DNA of 64,000 nucleotides from positions 124,001 through 188,000 of the forward strand of contig NZ_JBBYXI010000001.1 of the NCBI RefSeq assembly GCF_039655745.1, written 5' to 3'. A program made the translations under genes and the position numbers. Positions within the stretch are counted from its first letter, which is position 1; the number at the start of each line of letters is the position of its first letter. The notes beneath the pieces were generated by a model. The model saw only the letters and a program-made list of their open reading frames with translations, made no database searches and was not told where the DNA came from. Positions 25,482-33,349 of the stretch are shown here, in pieces. This DNA is from Hohaiivirga grylli (lineage in GTDB: Bacteria > Pseudomonadota > Alphaproteobacteria > Rhizobiales > Beijerinckiaceae).

Positions 25482-26681
25482 TTATATGATGCCAGTGATA
25501 AGCCATGCCCCCATTCCGCACAATAAAACGACTAAAACAACTGGTACACGCCAAAATACCAGTGCCGTAAAAGCAAGAAGTGATAAGACAAAATCCGCAG
25601 GCTGTAAAATTGTACTCTGCCAAAGCGGATTATACAATGCAGCAACAAGCAACCCGACAACCGCTGCATTAATACCCATCAGGGCAGCGCGCGTATTCCT
25701 GTAGTTTTGCAGTTTACTCCAGAAAGGTAAGGCGCCTGTAACCAACAGGAATGAAGGGATAAAAATCATTATAAGCCCAACCAGACCACCCAGCCAGCCA
25801 TGTAAGCCTTGCTTCATACTGGCCCCAAGAAAGGCTGCAAATGTTGTCAAAGGCCCCGGAAGTGCCTGAGCAATACCGTAACCTGCCAGAAATGTATTAT
25901 TATCAACCCATCCCGGGACAACAATCGCTTCACGCAGCAATGGAAGGATCACATGACCTCCACCAAAGATCATGGCTCCACTCCGGTAAAAAGCCTCAAT
26001 CTGAGCCAGAATAACGGATGGCCAGAGCAAAATGGCCAAAACCAGTCCTAATAATGAAATGAAAAATATGCTGAGTAAGATCAGGCCAATTATACCGTTG
26101 TAAGGAACGGGTAATGCATCATAGCTTACATTTTCTCTCTCTGGCTTACAGAGTATGAGCCCGATTATACCGGCACAAAACAAAACGATTATCTGCGCGT
26201 ATGCAGACGGGAATAACAATGTCAGTGAGCAGACAAGAACCATAATTGTGATCCGCAGCCTGTCCGGACACAGATTCTTTGCCATTCCCCAAACAGCCTG
26301 AGCAACCACCGCAACAGCAACAATTTTCAAACCGTGTAAAACGCTACCCATACTTTGCCCTGAGAGGGCATCAAAACCATAAGCAAATCCCAGCATGAGT
26401 AAGGCTGAAGGCAATGTGAAACCAAACCAGGCTGCAAACGACCCAATAAACTCCGCCCGCAATAAACCTATTGCCATACCAACCTGACTGGATGCAGGCC
26501 CGGGCAGAAACTGACATAAGGCAACTAAGTCCGCATATTGCTTGTCAGAGAGCCACTTACGCTTCTCAACAAACTCATCCCTGAAGTAGCCGAGATGAGC
26601 AATAGGCCCACCAAAACTGGTTAAACCCAACCATAGGAAAGCTTGAAATATATCCCAGATTTCACGAGACCTAGACTTCAT
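25482..26681 (-). CDS. chrA: Chromate transporter ChrA
   Basis: Member of the CHR anion transporter family, 399 residues, long two-domain form. The first domain has LGLTSFGGPIAHLGYFRDEF and ALCQFLPGPASSQVGMAIG; the second repeats the pattern with IFGGGHVILPLL and GIAQALPGPLTTFAAFLGA. ChrA proteins export chromate from the cytoplasm, coupled to the proton gradient, and give resistance. The gene is divergent from arsR with a 174-base shared region, and leads an operon with two DUF2157-type genes. It may transport sulfate or another oxyanion instead; specificity is not proven by sequence. Confidence 0.9.
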   Translation of the reverse strand: MKSRSREIWDIFQAFLWLGLTSFGGPIAHLGYFRDEFVEKRKWLSDKQYADLVALCQFLPGPASSQVGMAIGLLRAEFIGSFAAWFGFTLPSALLMLGFAYGFDALSGQSMGSVLHGLKIVAVAVVAQAVWGMAKNLCPDRLRITIMVLVCSLTLLFPSAYAQIIVLFCAGIIGLILCKPERENVSYDALPVPYNGIIGLILLSIFFISLLGLVLAILLWPSVILAQIEAFYRSGAMIFGGGHVILPLLREAIVVPGWVDNNTFLAGYGIAQALPGPLTTFAAFLGASMKQGLHGWLGGLVGLIMIFIPSFLLVTGALPFWSKLQNYRNTRAALMGINAAVVGLLVAALYNPLWQSTILQPADFVLSLLAFTALVFWRVPVVLVVLLCGMGAWLITGII

Positions 26682-26707
26682 TACCCATGCATCCTACCCT
26701 CCAGGTT

Positions 26708-26735
26708 ATTATAGCTTAAGTCTTTGATAAACCAA
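26708..26735 (-). promoter_or_regulatory. chrA promoter
   Basis: On the minus strand a perfect TATAAT -10 (26708-26713) lies 16 bases from a TTGGTT -35 (26730-26735). A GGAGGG ribosome site follows at some distance before the chrA ATG, with a short upstream frame (ATG CAT GGG TAA) in between. Confidence 0.6.
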
Positions 26736-26821
26736 ATGTTCCACAAAATATATTATTCATTCTGGTATTCTGATTCCTGAACTTGGAGTGCACTTGTTTT
26801 CAAATCAGATGTAATCTTTTC

Positions 26822-26855
26822 TTGATTATTTCAATAATTCTTGTAATATTGAAAT
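26822..26855 (+). promoter_or_regulatory. arsR promoter with overlapping operator
   Basis: The -35 TTGATT (26822-26827) and -10 TAATAT (26844-26849) are 16 bases apart. Over them lies a perfect 9-bp inverted repeat, ATTTCAATA (26828-26836) and TATTGAAAT (26847-26855), with a 10-base centre, which touches the arsR ATG. ArsR bound here would block RNA polymerase. The predicted start of transcription falls on the start codon. Confidence 0.75.
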
Positions 26856-27209
26856 ATGAAGCAAAAAACTGCAACAACAATCTTTGAATCTCTTTCATCC
26901 AGTATCCGTCTGGATATCTTCAGGCTTTTGGTCAAAAAGGGCTACTCAGGTCTTGTCGCTGGCGAAATATCAACCTCTCTGGGCATAGCGCCTAATAATC
27001 TCTCATTCCATTTGAAAGCATTGACACAAGCGGGGCTTCTGACTGTTGAGCAGGAAGGTCGATATCAAAGATACCGGGCAGATATAAATCTCATGCAGGA
27101 TTTGATTACCTATCTGACTGACGAATGCTGCTCCGAAGATATCTGCACCCAATCCGCAGATACTCCATCAAATATTTGCGTCCAAACTTTCTCAAAAAAC
27201 AAATCGTAG
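26856..27209 (+). CDS. arsR: ArsR-family arsenite-responsive repressor
   Basis: Winged-helix repressor of 117 residues. The recognition helix region is TSLGIAPNNLSFHLKALTQAGLL and the wing is VEQEGRYQRYRAD. The usual ELCVCDL metal site is missing; instead Cys91, Cys92 and Cys96 (DECCSEDIC) and Cys107 lie at the C-terminus, as in the Acidithiobacillus ferrooxidans type of ArsR that binds As(III) by three C-terminal cysteines. No ribosome site precedes the ATG, so the mRNA may be leaderless. It should repress its own operon with acr3 and release it when arsenite or antimonite binds. Confidence 0.92.
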   Translation: MKQKTATTIFESLSSSIRLDIFRLLVKKGYSGLVAGEISTSLGIAPNNLSFHLKALTQAGLLTVEQEGRYQRYRADINLMQDLITYLTDECCSEDICTQSADTPSNICVQTFSKNKS

Positions 27210-27216
27210 TAAGTCG

Positions 27217-28260
27217 ATGTCAAAACAATCCTCACCTCTCAATTTCTTTGAAAGATACCTGACTGCATGGGTCGCACTGTGTATCATTGCAGGCATTGGC
27301 CTTGGCCAGATAATGCCGGAAACATTTCGAATTATCGGCAGTCTTGAGATCGCGAAGGTCAATATACCTGTTGGTATGCTCATCTGGGTTATGATCATAC
27401 CAATGCTGCTTAAAATTGATTTCGGAGCATTATCACAGGTCAAGGAACATTGGCGTGGTATTGGCATCACCCTGTTTATCAACTGGATCGTCAAACCATT
27501 CTCCATGGCTTTTCTGGGGTGGCTTTTTATCCGGCAGATATTTGCTGGCTACCTTCCGGCAGATCAGCATGACAGCTATATCGCCGGCCTTATTCTCCTT
27601 GCAGCAGCACCTTGTACCGCAATGGTTTTCGTATGGAGCCGCCTGACCAATGGAGACCCTTACTTCACATTATCCCAGGTTGCGCTGAATGATGTGATCA
27701 TGATCTTTGCATTCGCTCCGATCGTGGCTCTTCTGCTGGGCTTATCTGCCATCACCGTTCCATGGGATACCCTGCTGACATCCGTTGTACTTTACATTGT
27801 TGTGCCTGTTATTCTTGCACAGATATGGCGTAAAACCCTGCTTGCTAAAGGGCAGAATAAACTTGATCAGGTGCTGGCTAAAATTGGCCCATGGTCAATG
27901 GTTGCATTGCTTCTCACTCTTGTCCTCCTGTTTGCCTTTCAGGGAGAAGCCATTGTCAAACAGCCTTTGATTATTCTGCTTCTGGCTGTTCCGATTCTGA
28001 TACAGGTATTGTTCAATTCAGGACTGGCATACTGGCTGAATAAAGTATCCGGCGAAAAACACTCCGTTGCATGTCCTTCTGCTCTGATTGGTGCTTCAAA
28101 CTTTTTTGAGCTTGCCGTCGCGGCCGCCATCAGCCTTTTTGGCTTCCACTCGGGTGCAGCACTTGCAACCGTTGTTGGTGTTCTGATTGAAGTCCCTGTC
28201 ATGCTATTCGTGGTTCGCGTCGTCAACGCAACTCAGGGCTGGTATCAATCAAAAAACTGA
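27217..28260 (+). CDS. Arsenite efflux permease Acr3
   Basis: Arsenite carrier of the ACR3 (BASS-related) family, 347 residues and ten predicted helices. The segment AAPCTAMVFVWSRLTNGDPYFTLSQVALND is the family signature, with the cysteine that is essential in studied members. It extrudes As(III) using the proton gradient. It lies 7 bases after arsR, forming an arsR-acr3 operon. No arsenate reductase gene (arsC or arsH) is next to it, so arsenate resistance would need a reductase from elsewhere. Confidence 0.94.
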   Translation: MSKQSSPLNFFERYLTAWVALCIIAGIGLGQIMPETFRIIGSLEIAKVNIPVGMLIWVMIIPMLLKIDFGALSQVKEHWRGIGITLFINWIVKPFSMAFLGWLFIRQIFAGYLPADQHDSYIAGLILLAAAPCTAMVFVWSRLTNGDPYFTLSQVALNDVIMIFAFAPIVALLLGLSAITVPWDTLLTSVVLYIVVPVILAQIWRKTLLAKGQNKLDQVLAKIGPWSMVALLLTLVLLFAFQGEAIVKQPLIILLLAVPILIQVLFNSGLAYWLNKVSGEKHSVACPSALIGASNFFELAVAAAISLFGFHSGAALATVVGVLIEVPVMLFVVRVVNATQGWYQSKN

Positions 28261-28292
28261 AAGCGCGATTGCGCCGTCAGGTACATACAATC

Positions 28293-28333
28293 AGAGTCAA
28301 GAAACGACTGAATAAGCAGATTTTCTTGACTCT
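28293..28333 (+). terminator. Hairpin downstream of acr3
   Basis: AGAGTCAAGAAA (28293-28304) pairs perfectly with TTTCTTGACTCT (28322-28333) over a 17-base loop, 33 bases after the acr3 stop. It has no U-tract, so termination may be weak. Confidence 0.5.
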
Positions 28334-28537
28334 CCACTCATTTCCCTTTATCGAACCCGAACAATCTGGAAAAGCGAGCTTTATGAGCCGCCGACCGTGT
28401 CGGGCCTGTCATCTGAGACTTGTTCGCCGGAGGTCAACGTCCGACAGCGTGTTACGCCCTCGGGCGCAATGGTGCATTGAGCGAATTTTCTGCTCCGATC
28501 AACGCGGTAACGCAATTCTGAAAGCTAAGTGACAGCA
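28334..28537 (+). other. Leader region of ffh, no gene seen
   Basis: About 200 GC-rich bases lie between the acr3 hairpin and the ffh start. They contain short self-complementary runs such as CGCCCTCGGGCG near 28460, but nothing that matches the SRP RNA core or a known riboswitch by eye. An open frame crossing it has atypical composition and was discarded. Confidence 0.4.
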
Positions 28538-30103
28538 ATGTTTGATGGTCTTTCGCAAAAGCTATCCGGTATTCTCGACAGCCTGACCCGTCGCGGCGCG
28601 CTGAGCGAGGATGACGTTAATACCGCATTGCGTGAAGTCCGCCGCGCTCTGCTTGAAGCAGACGTTGCGCTGGAAGTTGTTCGTAGCTTTACAGATCGTG
28701 TCCGTTCTCGCGCGGTTGGTGCAGAGGTCGTCAAATCGGTAACCCCCGGCCAGATGGTCGTTAAGATCGTCCATGACGAACTTGTTGCCATGCTCGGCTC
28801 TGAGGCTGAAGTTATAGACCTCAATACAGCCCCACCTGTCGCAATCCTGATGGTTGGTCTGCAGGGTTCTGGTAAAACCACAACCACTGCCAAGATCGCC
28901 AAACGGTTGACCGATAAATCAAAGAGCAAGGTTCTGCTTGCTTCTCTCGACACCCGCCGCCCGGCTGCTATGGAGCAGCTTGCCGTTCTCGGTAAGCAGG
29001 TTGGCGTCGATACATTACCAATCGTGGCTGGCCAGTCCGCCGTCCAGATTGCCAAACGTGCTCATGAAGCCGCCAAGCTTGGCGGCTATGATGTCATCAT
29101 GCTTGATACGGCTGGCCGTGTCACAGTTGATGAAGCCTTGATGACTGAGGTTGCCGAGGTTAAGGCCGCCACCAACCCTCACGAAATTCTGCTCGTTGCT
29201 GACGCCCTGACCGGTCAGGATGCCGTCAACACCGCGCGCGCCTTTGACGACCGCCTCGGTGTAACAGGTATCGTTCTGACCCGTATGGATGGTGACGCCC
29301 GTGGCGGTGCAGCCCTCTCAATGCGCGCTGTTACCGGCAAGCCTGTTAAACTGGTTGGTACCGGCGAAAAGATTGATGCGCTGGAAGAATTCCACCCGGC
29401 ACGCGTCGCCAATCGTATTCTTGGCATGGGCGATATTGTTTCGCTCGTTGAAAAAGCTGCCGAGAATATTGATCATGAAAAAGCCCAGCGCATGGCTGAA
29501 AAGATGCGCAAGGGTAAATTCGATCTCGAAGACCTGCGTGATCAGCTTATCCAGATGGAACGCATCGGTGGTATCGGCGGCCTGATGGGCATGCTGCCCG
29601 GCGTTGCCAAAGCAAAGGCTCAAATGGCCAACGCCAATATCGGTGAAAATGTTCTGAAACGCATGGCTGCTGCCATCGATTCCATGACACCGAAAGAACG
29701 CCGCAATCCTGAAATTCTCAAGGCATCACGCAAAAAGCGTATTGCTGCTGGTTCAGGCACGAAGGTCGAAGAAATCAATAAGCTTCTGAAAATGCACCGC
29801 CAGATGGCGGACGTCATGAAGATGATGGGTCGCAATAAACGCGGCGGCATTGGCGGAATGCTCGGGAACATGTTCGGAATGGGCGGCGGTATGCCAGAAC
29901 CCACACCGGAGATGATGGAAAAACTGCAACAGCAGATGGGTGGGCAGATGCCTCCGGGTCTTGGTGGAGGCGGCGTACCGCCAATGCCACCTGATCTTGG
30001 CTCTGGCCCCAAACCGCCAGCGGGATTACCCGGCCTGGGAGGTGGGTCCAAACCATCTGGACTCCCCGGTCTTGGCGGTTTTCCATTTGGGAAGAAAAAG
30101 TAA
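28538..30103 (+). CDS. ffh: Signal recognition particle protein Ffh
   Basis: GTPase and RNA-binding core of the signal recognition particle, 521 residues from ATG 28538 (a GTG three codons earlier is also open). G1 is GLQGSGKTTTTAKIA, then the DTRRPAA box, DTAGRV and TRMDGDARGG. The M domain from about residue 325 has the methionine-rich signal-binding groove and the RNA-binding MTPKERRNPEIL to SRKKRIAAGSG helix-turn-helix. The last 75 residues are a Gly/Pro/Met-rich tail ending GKKK. It heads the ffh-rpsP-rimM-trmD group and works with FtsY. Confidence 0.97.
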   Translation: MFDGLSQKLSGILDSLTRRGALSEDDVNTALREVRRALLEADVALEVVRSFTDRVRSRAVGAEVVKSVTPGQMVVKIVHDELVAMLGSEAEVIDLNTAPPVAILMVGLQGSGKTTTTAKIAKRLTDKSKSKVLLASLDTRRPAAMEQLAVLGKQVGVDTLPIVAGQSAVQIAKRAHEAAKLGGYDVIMLDTAGRVTVDEALMTEVAEVKAATNPHEILLVADALTGQDAVNTARAFDDRLGVTGIVLTRMDGDARGGAALSMRAVTGKPVKLVGTGEKIDALEEFHPARVANRILGMGDIVSLVEKAAENIDHEKAQRMAEKMRKGKFDLEDLRDQLIQMERIGGIGGLMGMLPGVAKAKAQMANANIGENVLKRMAAAIDSMTPKERRNPEILKASRKKRIAAGSGTKVEEINKLLKMHRQMADVMKMMGRNKRGGIGGMLGNMFGMGGGMPEPTPEMMEKLQQQMGGQMPPGLGGGGVPPMPPDLGSGPKPPAGLPGLGGGSKPSGLPGLGGFPFGKKK

Positions 30104-30162
30104 GTTCTGTCGGATAGTCCGGCAAAAGGTATCAGAAGTTTTAGAGTTTTAAGGAGAAAATT

Positions 30163-30585
30163 ATGGCTCTCAAGATTCGTCTCACCCGTGGTGGTGCAAA
30201 GAAGCGTCCTCACTACCGTATCGTTGTTGCTGATTCCCGCTCCCCGCGTGATGGCCGTTTCATCGACAAGGTCGGTATCTACGATCCCATGAAGCCGAAG
30301 GGTGATGCAGCTCGCGTTGTTCTCGAAATCGAAAAGATCAAAGCATGGCTTGAAAAGGGCGCACAGCCAACAGACCGCGTTCTGCGTTTCCTTGACGCTG
30401 CAGGCCTTCTGAAGCGCGCTCCACGCAACAACCCTCAGAAGGGTGAGCCAGGCAAGAAGGCACAGGAACGTGCTGCTGCCGCGGCTGAAGCTGCTGCAGC
30501 TCCTGCTGCTGTTGAGGAAGCTCCTGCTGAAGCACAGGTCGAAGCTCCTGCTGAGGCCCCTGCTGAAGAACCAGCAGCAGAATAA
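30163..30585 (+). CDS. rpsP: 30S ribosomal protein S16
   Basis: Ribosomal protein of 140 residues. The S16 core (MALKIRLTRGGAKKRPHYRI, SPRDGRFIDKVGIYDP, KAWLEKGAQPTDRVLRFL) ends near residue 90. The rest is a repetitive Ala/Glu/Pro tail (AEAPAEAPAEEP) that is typical of alphaproteobacterial S16 but long here. AAGGAGAAAATT gives a strong ribosome site before ATG 30163. Two hairpins after the stop separate it from rimM. Confidence 0.97.
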   Translation: MALKIRLTRGGAKKRPHYRIVVADSRSPRDGRFIDKVGIYDPMKPKGDAARVVLEIEKIKAWLEKGAQPTDRVLRFLDAAGLLKRAPRNNPQKGEPGKKAQERAAAAAEAAAAPAAVEEAPAEAQVEAPAEAPAEEPAAE

Positions 30586-30594
30586 TTAAACAAT

Positions 30595-30674
30595 ATCGCT
30601 TCCGGTGCTTTACCGGAGCGATTTATCATGATTAACGGGTGTGCCGGTTCTTTAAAGACAGGCACACCCGTTTT
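30595..30674 (+). terminator. Tandem hairpins between rpsP and rimM
   Basis: The first stem is ATCGCTTCCGGT with ACCGGAGCGAT (30595-30622, one bulged base). The second is a perfect 12-bp stem, AACGGGTGTGCC (30634-30645) with GGCACACCCGTT (30661-30672), followed by TT and C. Together they should reduce read-through into rimM and trmD, so that S16 is made in excess. Confidence 0.7.
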
Positions 30675-30700
30675 CACATCAGCCGCAGGAATAGGTACCG

Positions 30701-31267
30701 ATGGCCAATACAAAACCCAATAAATCAGGAAAGCTGTCAGGTAATGCAGATTACGTCCTGCTTGGCGAATTGGGACGTGCACAGGGCCTGAAAGGCGAAA
30801 TCAGGCTGAAATCCTTTACAGCAAATCCTCAGGCCATCGCTGATTATAATCCTGTTTTTCTTGAAACCGGTGAACAGAAAAATATCACGGTTCTTCGGCA
30901 AGCCGCCGGTGATCAGACGGATATGCTGGTGATCAGGGTTGAAGGTGTTGATGATCGCAACGGTGCAGAAGCCTTGAATCGCGTTGGTCTATATGTTGAG
31001 CGCACCCGTCTGCCAGAAACAGAAGATGAAGATGAGTTTCTGCACGCAGACCTGATCGGTCTAAAAGTCTTCGATGCATCAGGTACGGGAATCGGTACTG
31101 TCAGTGCTATTTCAAACTACGGTGGCGGCGATATTCTTGAAGTTGCTCCGGTTGGCCTGCTTGTGCCCTTTACCAAAGATTTCGTACCCGAAATTGATAT
31201 CAAGCAGGGCCGCGTTACAATTGACTACGCGGAAACAGAAGATGAGGATGAAGAGCCAAGCCTTTAG
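30701..31267 (+). CDS. rimM: Ribosome maturation factor RimM
   Basis: Factor for maturation of the 30S head, 188 residues. The N-terminal domain shows LLGELGRAQGLKGEIRLKSFT, the family start, and the PRC-barrel part shows LHADLIGLKVFDASG to GDILEV. It binds S19 and the 16S 3' domain in E. coli. The tail is acidic (ETEDEDEEPSL). It is 27 bases ahead of trmD and behind the rpsP attenuator. Confidence 0.94.
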   Translation: MANTKPNKSGKLSGNADYVLLGELGRAQGLKGEIRLKSFTANPQAIADYNPVFLETGEQKNITVLRQAAGDQTDMLVIRVEGVDDRNGAEALNRVGLYVERTRLPETEDEDEFLHADLIGLKVFDASGTGIGTVSAISNYGGGDILEVAPVGLLVPFTKDFVPEIDIKQGRVTIDYAETEDEDEEPSL

Positions 31268-31294
31268 GGTTTGAGAGTTCTTCAAACAGATAAC

Positions 31295-32002
31295 ATGGTG
31301 CCGAACGTGACTGGTTTTTCCGCAACAATTCTGACCCTCTATCCTGAGATGTTTCCCGGGCCACTCGGCACATCACTTTCAGGAGATGCATTGCAAAAAG
31401 GCATCTGGTCATTTGAAGCACGAAATATCAGAGATCATGGCATCGGCCGCCACAAGGCCGTTGATGACACACCAGCGGGTGGTGGTTGCGGTATGGTTTT
31501 ACGCTGCGATGTGCTCGCAGAAGCGATTGATGCTGCCATCCCGGAAAATGATACGCGCCCGCGCCTTCTCTTAAGCCCAAGAGGCAAACCCCTGACGCAG
31601 AAGCGCGTTCGTGAACTGGTTCAGGGTCCGGGTGTTGTGCTCGTTTGTGGCCGATTTGAGGGCGTTGACGAGCGCGTCATTGAAGGACGCAATCTCGAAG
31701 AAGTTTCCATCGGTGACTATATTTTATCCGGTGGTGAACTCGGCGCAATGGTTCTGCTTGATGCCTGTGTACGCCTTCTACCCGGCGTCATGGGAAAACT
31801 TGAATCAGGCTCAGAAGAAAGCTTTGAAAACAATCGTCTGGAATATCCGCAATATACACGCCCACGGAATTGGGAAGAGCGTGATATCCCTGATGTTCTG
31901 TTGAGCGGAAACCACGCTGCCATTAAAGCCTGGCGTGAAGAAAAGTCAGATAAACTGACCGCCCAACGCCGACCTGATCTGATGTCCAAGCCACGCAGCT
32001 GA
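31295..32002 (+). CDS. trmD: tRNA (guanine-N1-)-methyltransferase TrmD
   Basis: SPOUT methyltransferase that makes m1G37 in tRNA, preventing frameshifts. It has 235 residues from ATG 31295; an in-frame TTG at 31271 would add 8 residues. The substrate-binding AGGGCGMVLRCD and the trefoil-knot SAM site LVCGRFEGVDERVIE and SIGDYILSGGELGAMVL are intact. The following ABC importer genes separate it from rplS, which is its direct neighbour in the usual order. Confidence 0.96.
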   Translation: MVPNVTGFSATILTLYPEMFPGPLGTSLSGDALQKGIWSFEARNIRDHGIGRHKAVDDTPAGGGCGMVLRCDVLAEAIDAAIPENDTRPRLLLSPRGKPLTQKRVRELVQGPGVVLVCGRFEGVDERVIEGRNLEEVSIGDYILSGGELGAMVLLDACVRLLPGVMGKLESGSEESFENNRLEYPQYTRPRNWEERDIPDVLLSGNHAAIKAWREEKSDKLTAQRRPDLMSKPRS

Positions 32003-32164
32003 TCACACCAGCGTTTACCACATCAGCCTTAACCAGATTGACATGTAGTCATAAGGTGTTAGTCCTTTATGATCGCATGAATAATAACCTGTATAAATGC
32101 ATTGTTATTGAGCAGTATACGTATTGGAATTATCATTTCCGCCAAGGGAATAAGGGGTAACAAC

Positions 32165-33193
32165 ATGAAATTAATCAGAAACATCGTTTCCGGCATTGCC
32201 GCATTGCCATTCGTGCTTGGTCTTTCAGCAGCAAAGGCTGAAGAGGCACCAAATCTTTCCGGAAAGAAGCTTGTTGTTTATGTCGCCTTTCATGAAAACG
32301 AAGGCAAAGCCCTGCTGGAAGCTTTCAAGAAAAAAACAGGTGCTGATTTCAGCTTCCTGCGTATCTCTGCTGGCGAAATTGTTGCCCGTGTACAGGCTGA
32401 AAAAGCCTCTCCAAAAGCTGACGTTATTCTCGGTGGTGCTGCCGAAAACCATGAGTTCCTGAAAGAAGCCGGGCTTCTGGAACAATATGACTCCAAAGCT
32501 GGTGCGGATATTCCTGCCTATTACAAAGATAAGGATCATTACTGGGCCGGTTTCTATGTTGGCCCAATGGCGATTGGTATCAACAAGCAGTACTGGGACA
32601 AGAACTTTGCCTCCAAAGGCCTGAAGATGCCAGAAACCTTTGAAGATCTGCTGAACCCGGCTTTCAAAGGTGAGATCGTTATGCCAGATGCCGTTACAAG
32701 TGGCACGGGCTATACAATGATTGCTTCCATCATCCAGTCCATGGGTGAGGAAATGGGTATGAACTACCTGAAGCAACTGCGTGGACAGATTGCACAATAC
32801 ACCAGCAGCGGCTTCAAACCAGCCCAGATGGTTGGTAGTGGCGAATACCTGATTGCTCTGAACTTCATTCATGACCAGCTTCTGGTTGCAGAACGCGGTA
32901 TGCCGGTTGTCAGCTTTGTTCCAAAAGGAGCAGGTTGGGAAATTGGTGCCGTTTCTGTCATCAAGGGCGGCCCGAATACAGATGTTGGTAAGGCTTTTGC
33001 AGACTTCATGCTGACCAAGGAAGCTGGTGAAATCCACTCGAAGATGACACAGCGCCTCTCAACACGTTCAGACGTGCCAACACCAGCAGGTGCCAAGCCT
33101 CTTGATCAGATGGAAATCAACAAGGATTTCAGCTTTGCCAAAGCCAGTGAGCAGCGCAAGGAACTGGTCGAAAAGTGGAAAGTCCTGAACTAA
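32165..33193 (+). CDS. ABC importer periplasmic binding protein (iron type)
   Basis: Extracellular solute-binding protein of family 1, 342 residues. ATG 32165 with GGGG upstream starts a signal peptide cleaved near AAKAEE; the in-frame opening 63 bases earlier is not needed. The LVVYVAFHENEGKALLEAFKKKTG start and the DVILGGAAENHEFLKEAGLL segment match the Fe(III)/2-aminoethylphosphonate branch. The tyrosine pair expected for bare ferric iron in FbpA is not obvious, so the ligand could be chelated iron, a phosphonate or another small compound. The permease and ATPase genes follow. A terminator-like hairpin after it implies higher expression than the permease. Confidence 0.82.
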   Translation: MKLIRNIVSGIAALPFVLGLSAAKAEEAPNLSGKKLVVYVAFHENEGKALLEAFKKKTGADFSFLRISAGEIVARVQAEKASPKADVILGGAAENHEFLKEAGLLEQYDSKAGADIPAYYKDKDHYWAGFYVGPMAIGINKQYWDKNFASKGLKMPETFEDLLNPAFKGEIVMPDAVTSGTGYTMIASIIQSMGEEMGMNYLKQLRGQIAQYTSSGFKPAQMVGSGEYLIALNFIHDQLLVAERGMPVVSFVPKGAGWEIGAVSVIKGGPNTDVGKAFADFMLTKEAGEIHSKMTQRLSTRSDVPTPAGAKPLDQMEINKDFSFAKASEQRKELVEKWKVLN

Positions 33194-33219
33194 GGGCCTG
33201 ATAATCTGTCATTCAAGCT

Positions 33220-33259
33220 GGCCTGAGTACGCTTTACGCTGTATTCGGGCCATCTTTTT
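33220..33259 (+). terminator. Attenuator between binding protein and permease
   Basis: GGCCTGAGTAC (33220-33230) pairs with GTATTCGGGCC (33241-33251) with two G-U pairs, followed by a T5 run at 33255-33259. Such a partial terminator keeps the binding protein in excess over the membrane parts. Confidence 0.7.
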
Positions 33260-33349
33260 AAATCACGCTATGCGGCTTATTACTTTCTCTCCTTAGCCGG
33301 ATAGCTAACACCAGCGGCCATCAGACCGCACGTAACAAAAAGATAAGAC

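Noticed and set aside
28334..28528. SRP RNA next to ffh
   Set aside because: The conserved GGAAGCAGCC core of SRP RNA is not there; only generic hairpins were seen.
28269..28532. 87-codon frame before ffh
   Set aside because: Basic, unusual composition, no ribosome site, and it overlaps the hairpin after acr3 and the ffh leader.
32003..32164. Fur or Irr box before the ABC importer
   Set aside because: A TTGACA lies at 32038-32043 but no iron-box inverted repeat or good -10 was found.
32225..33037. 270-codon minus-strand frame
   Set aside because: Antisense to the ABC importer binding protein gene, which has a signal peptide and a good ribosome site.
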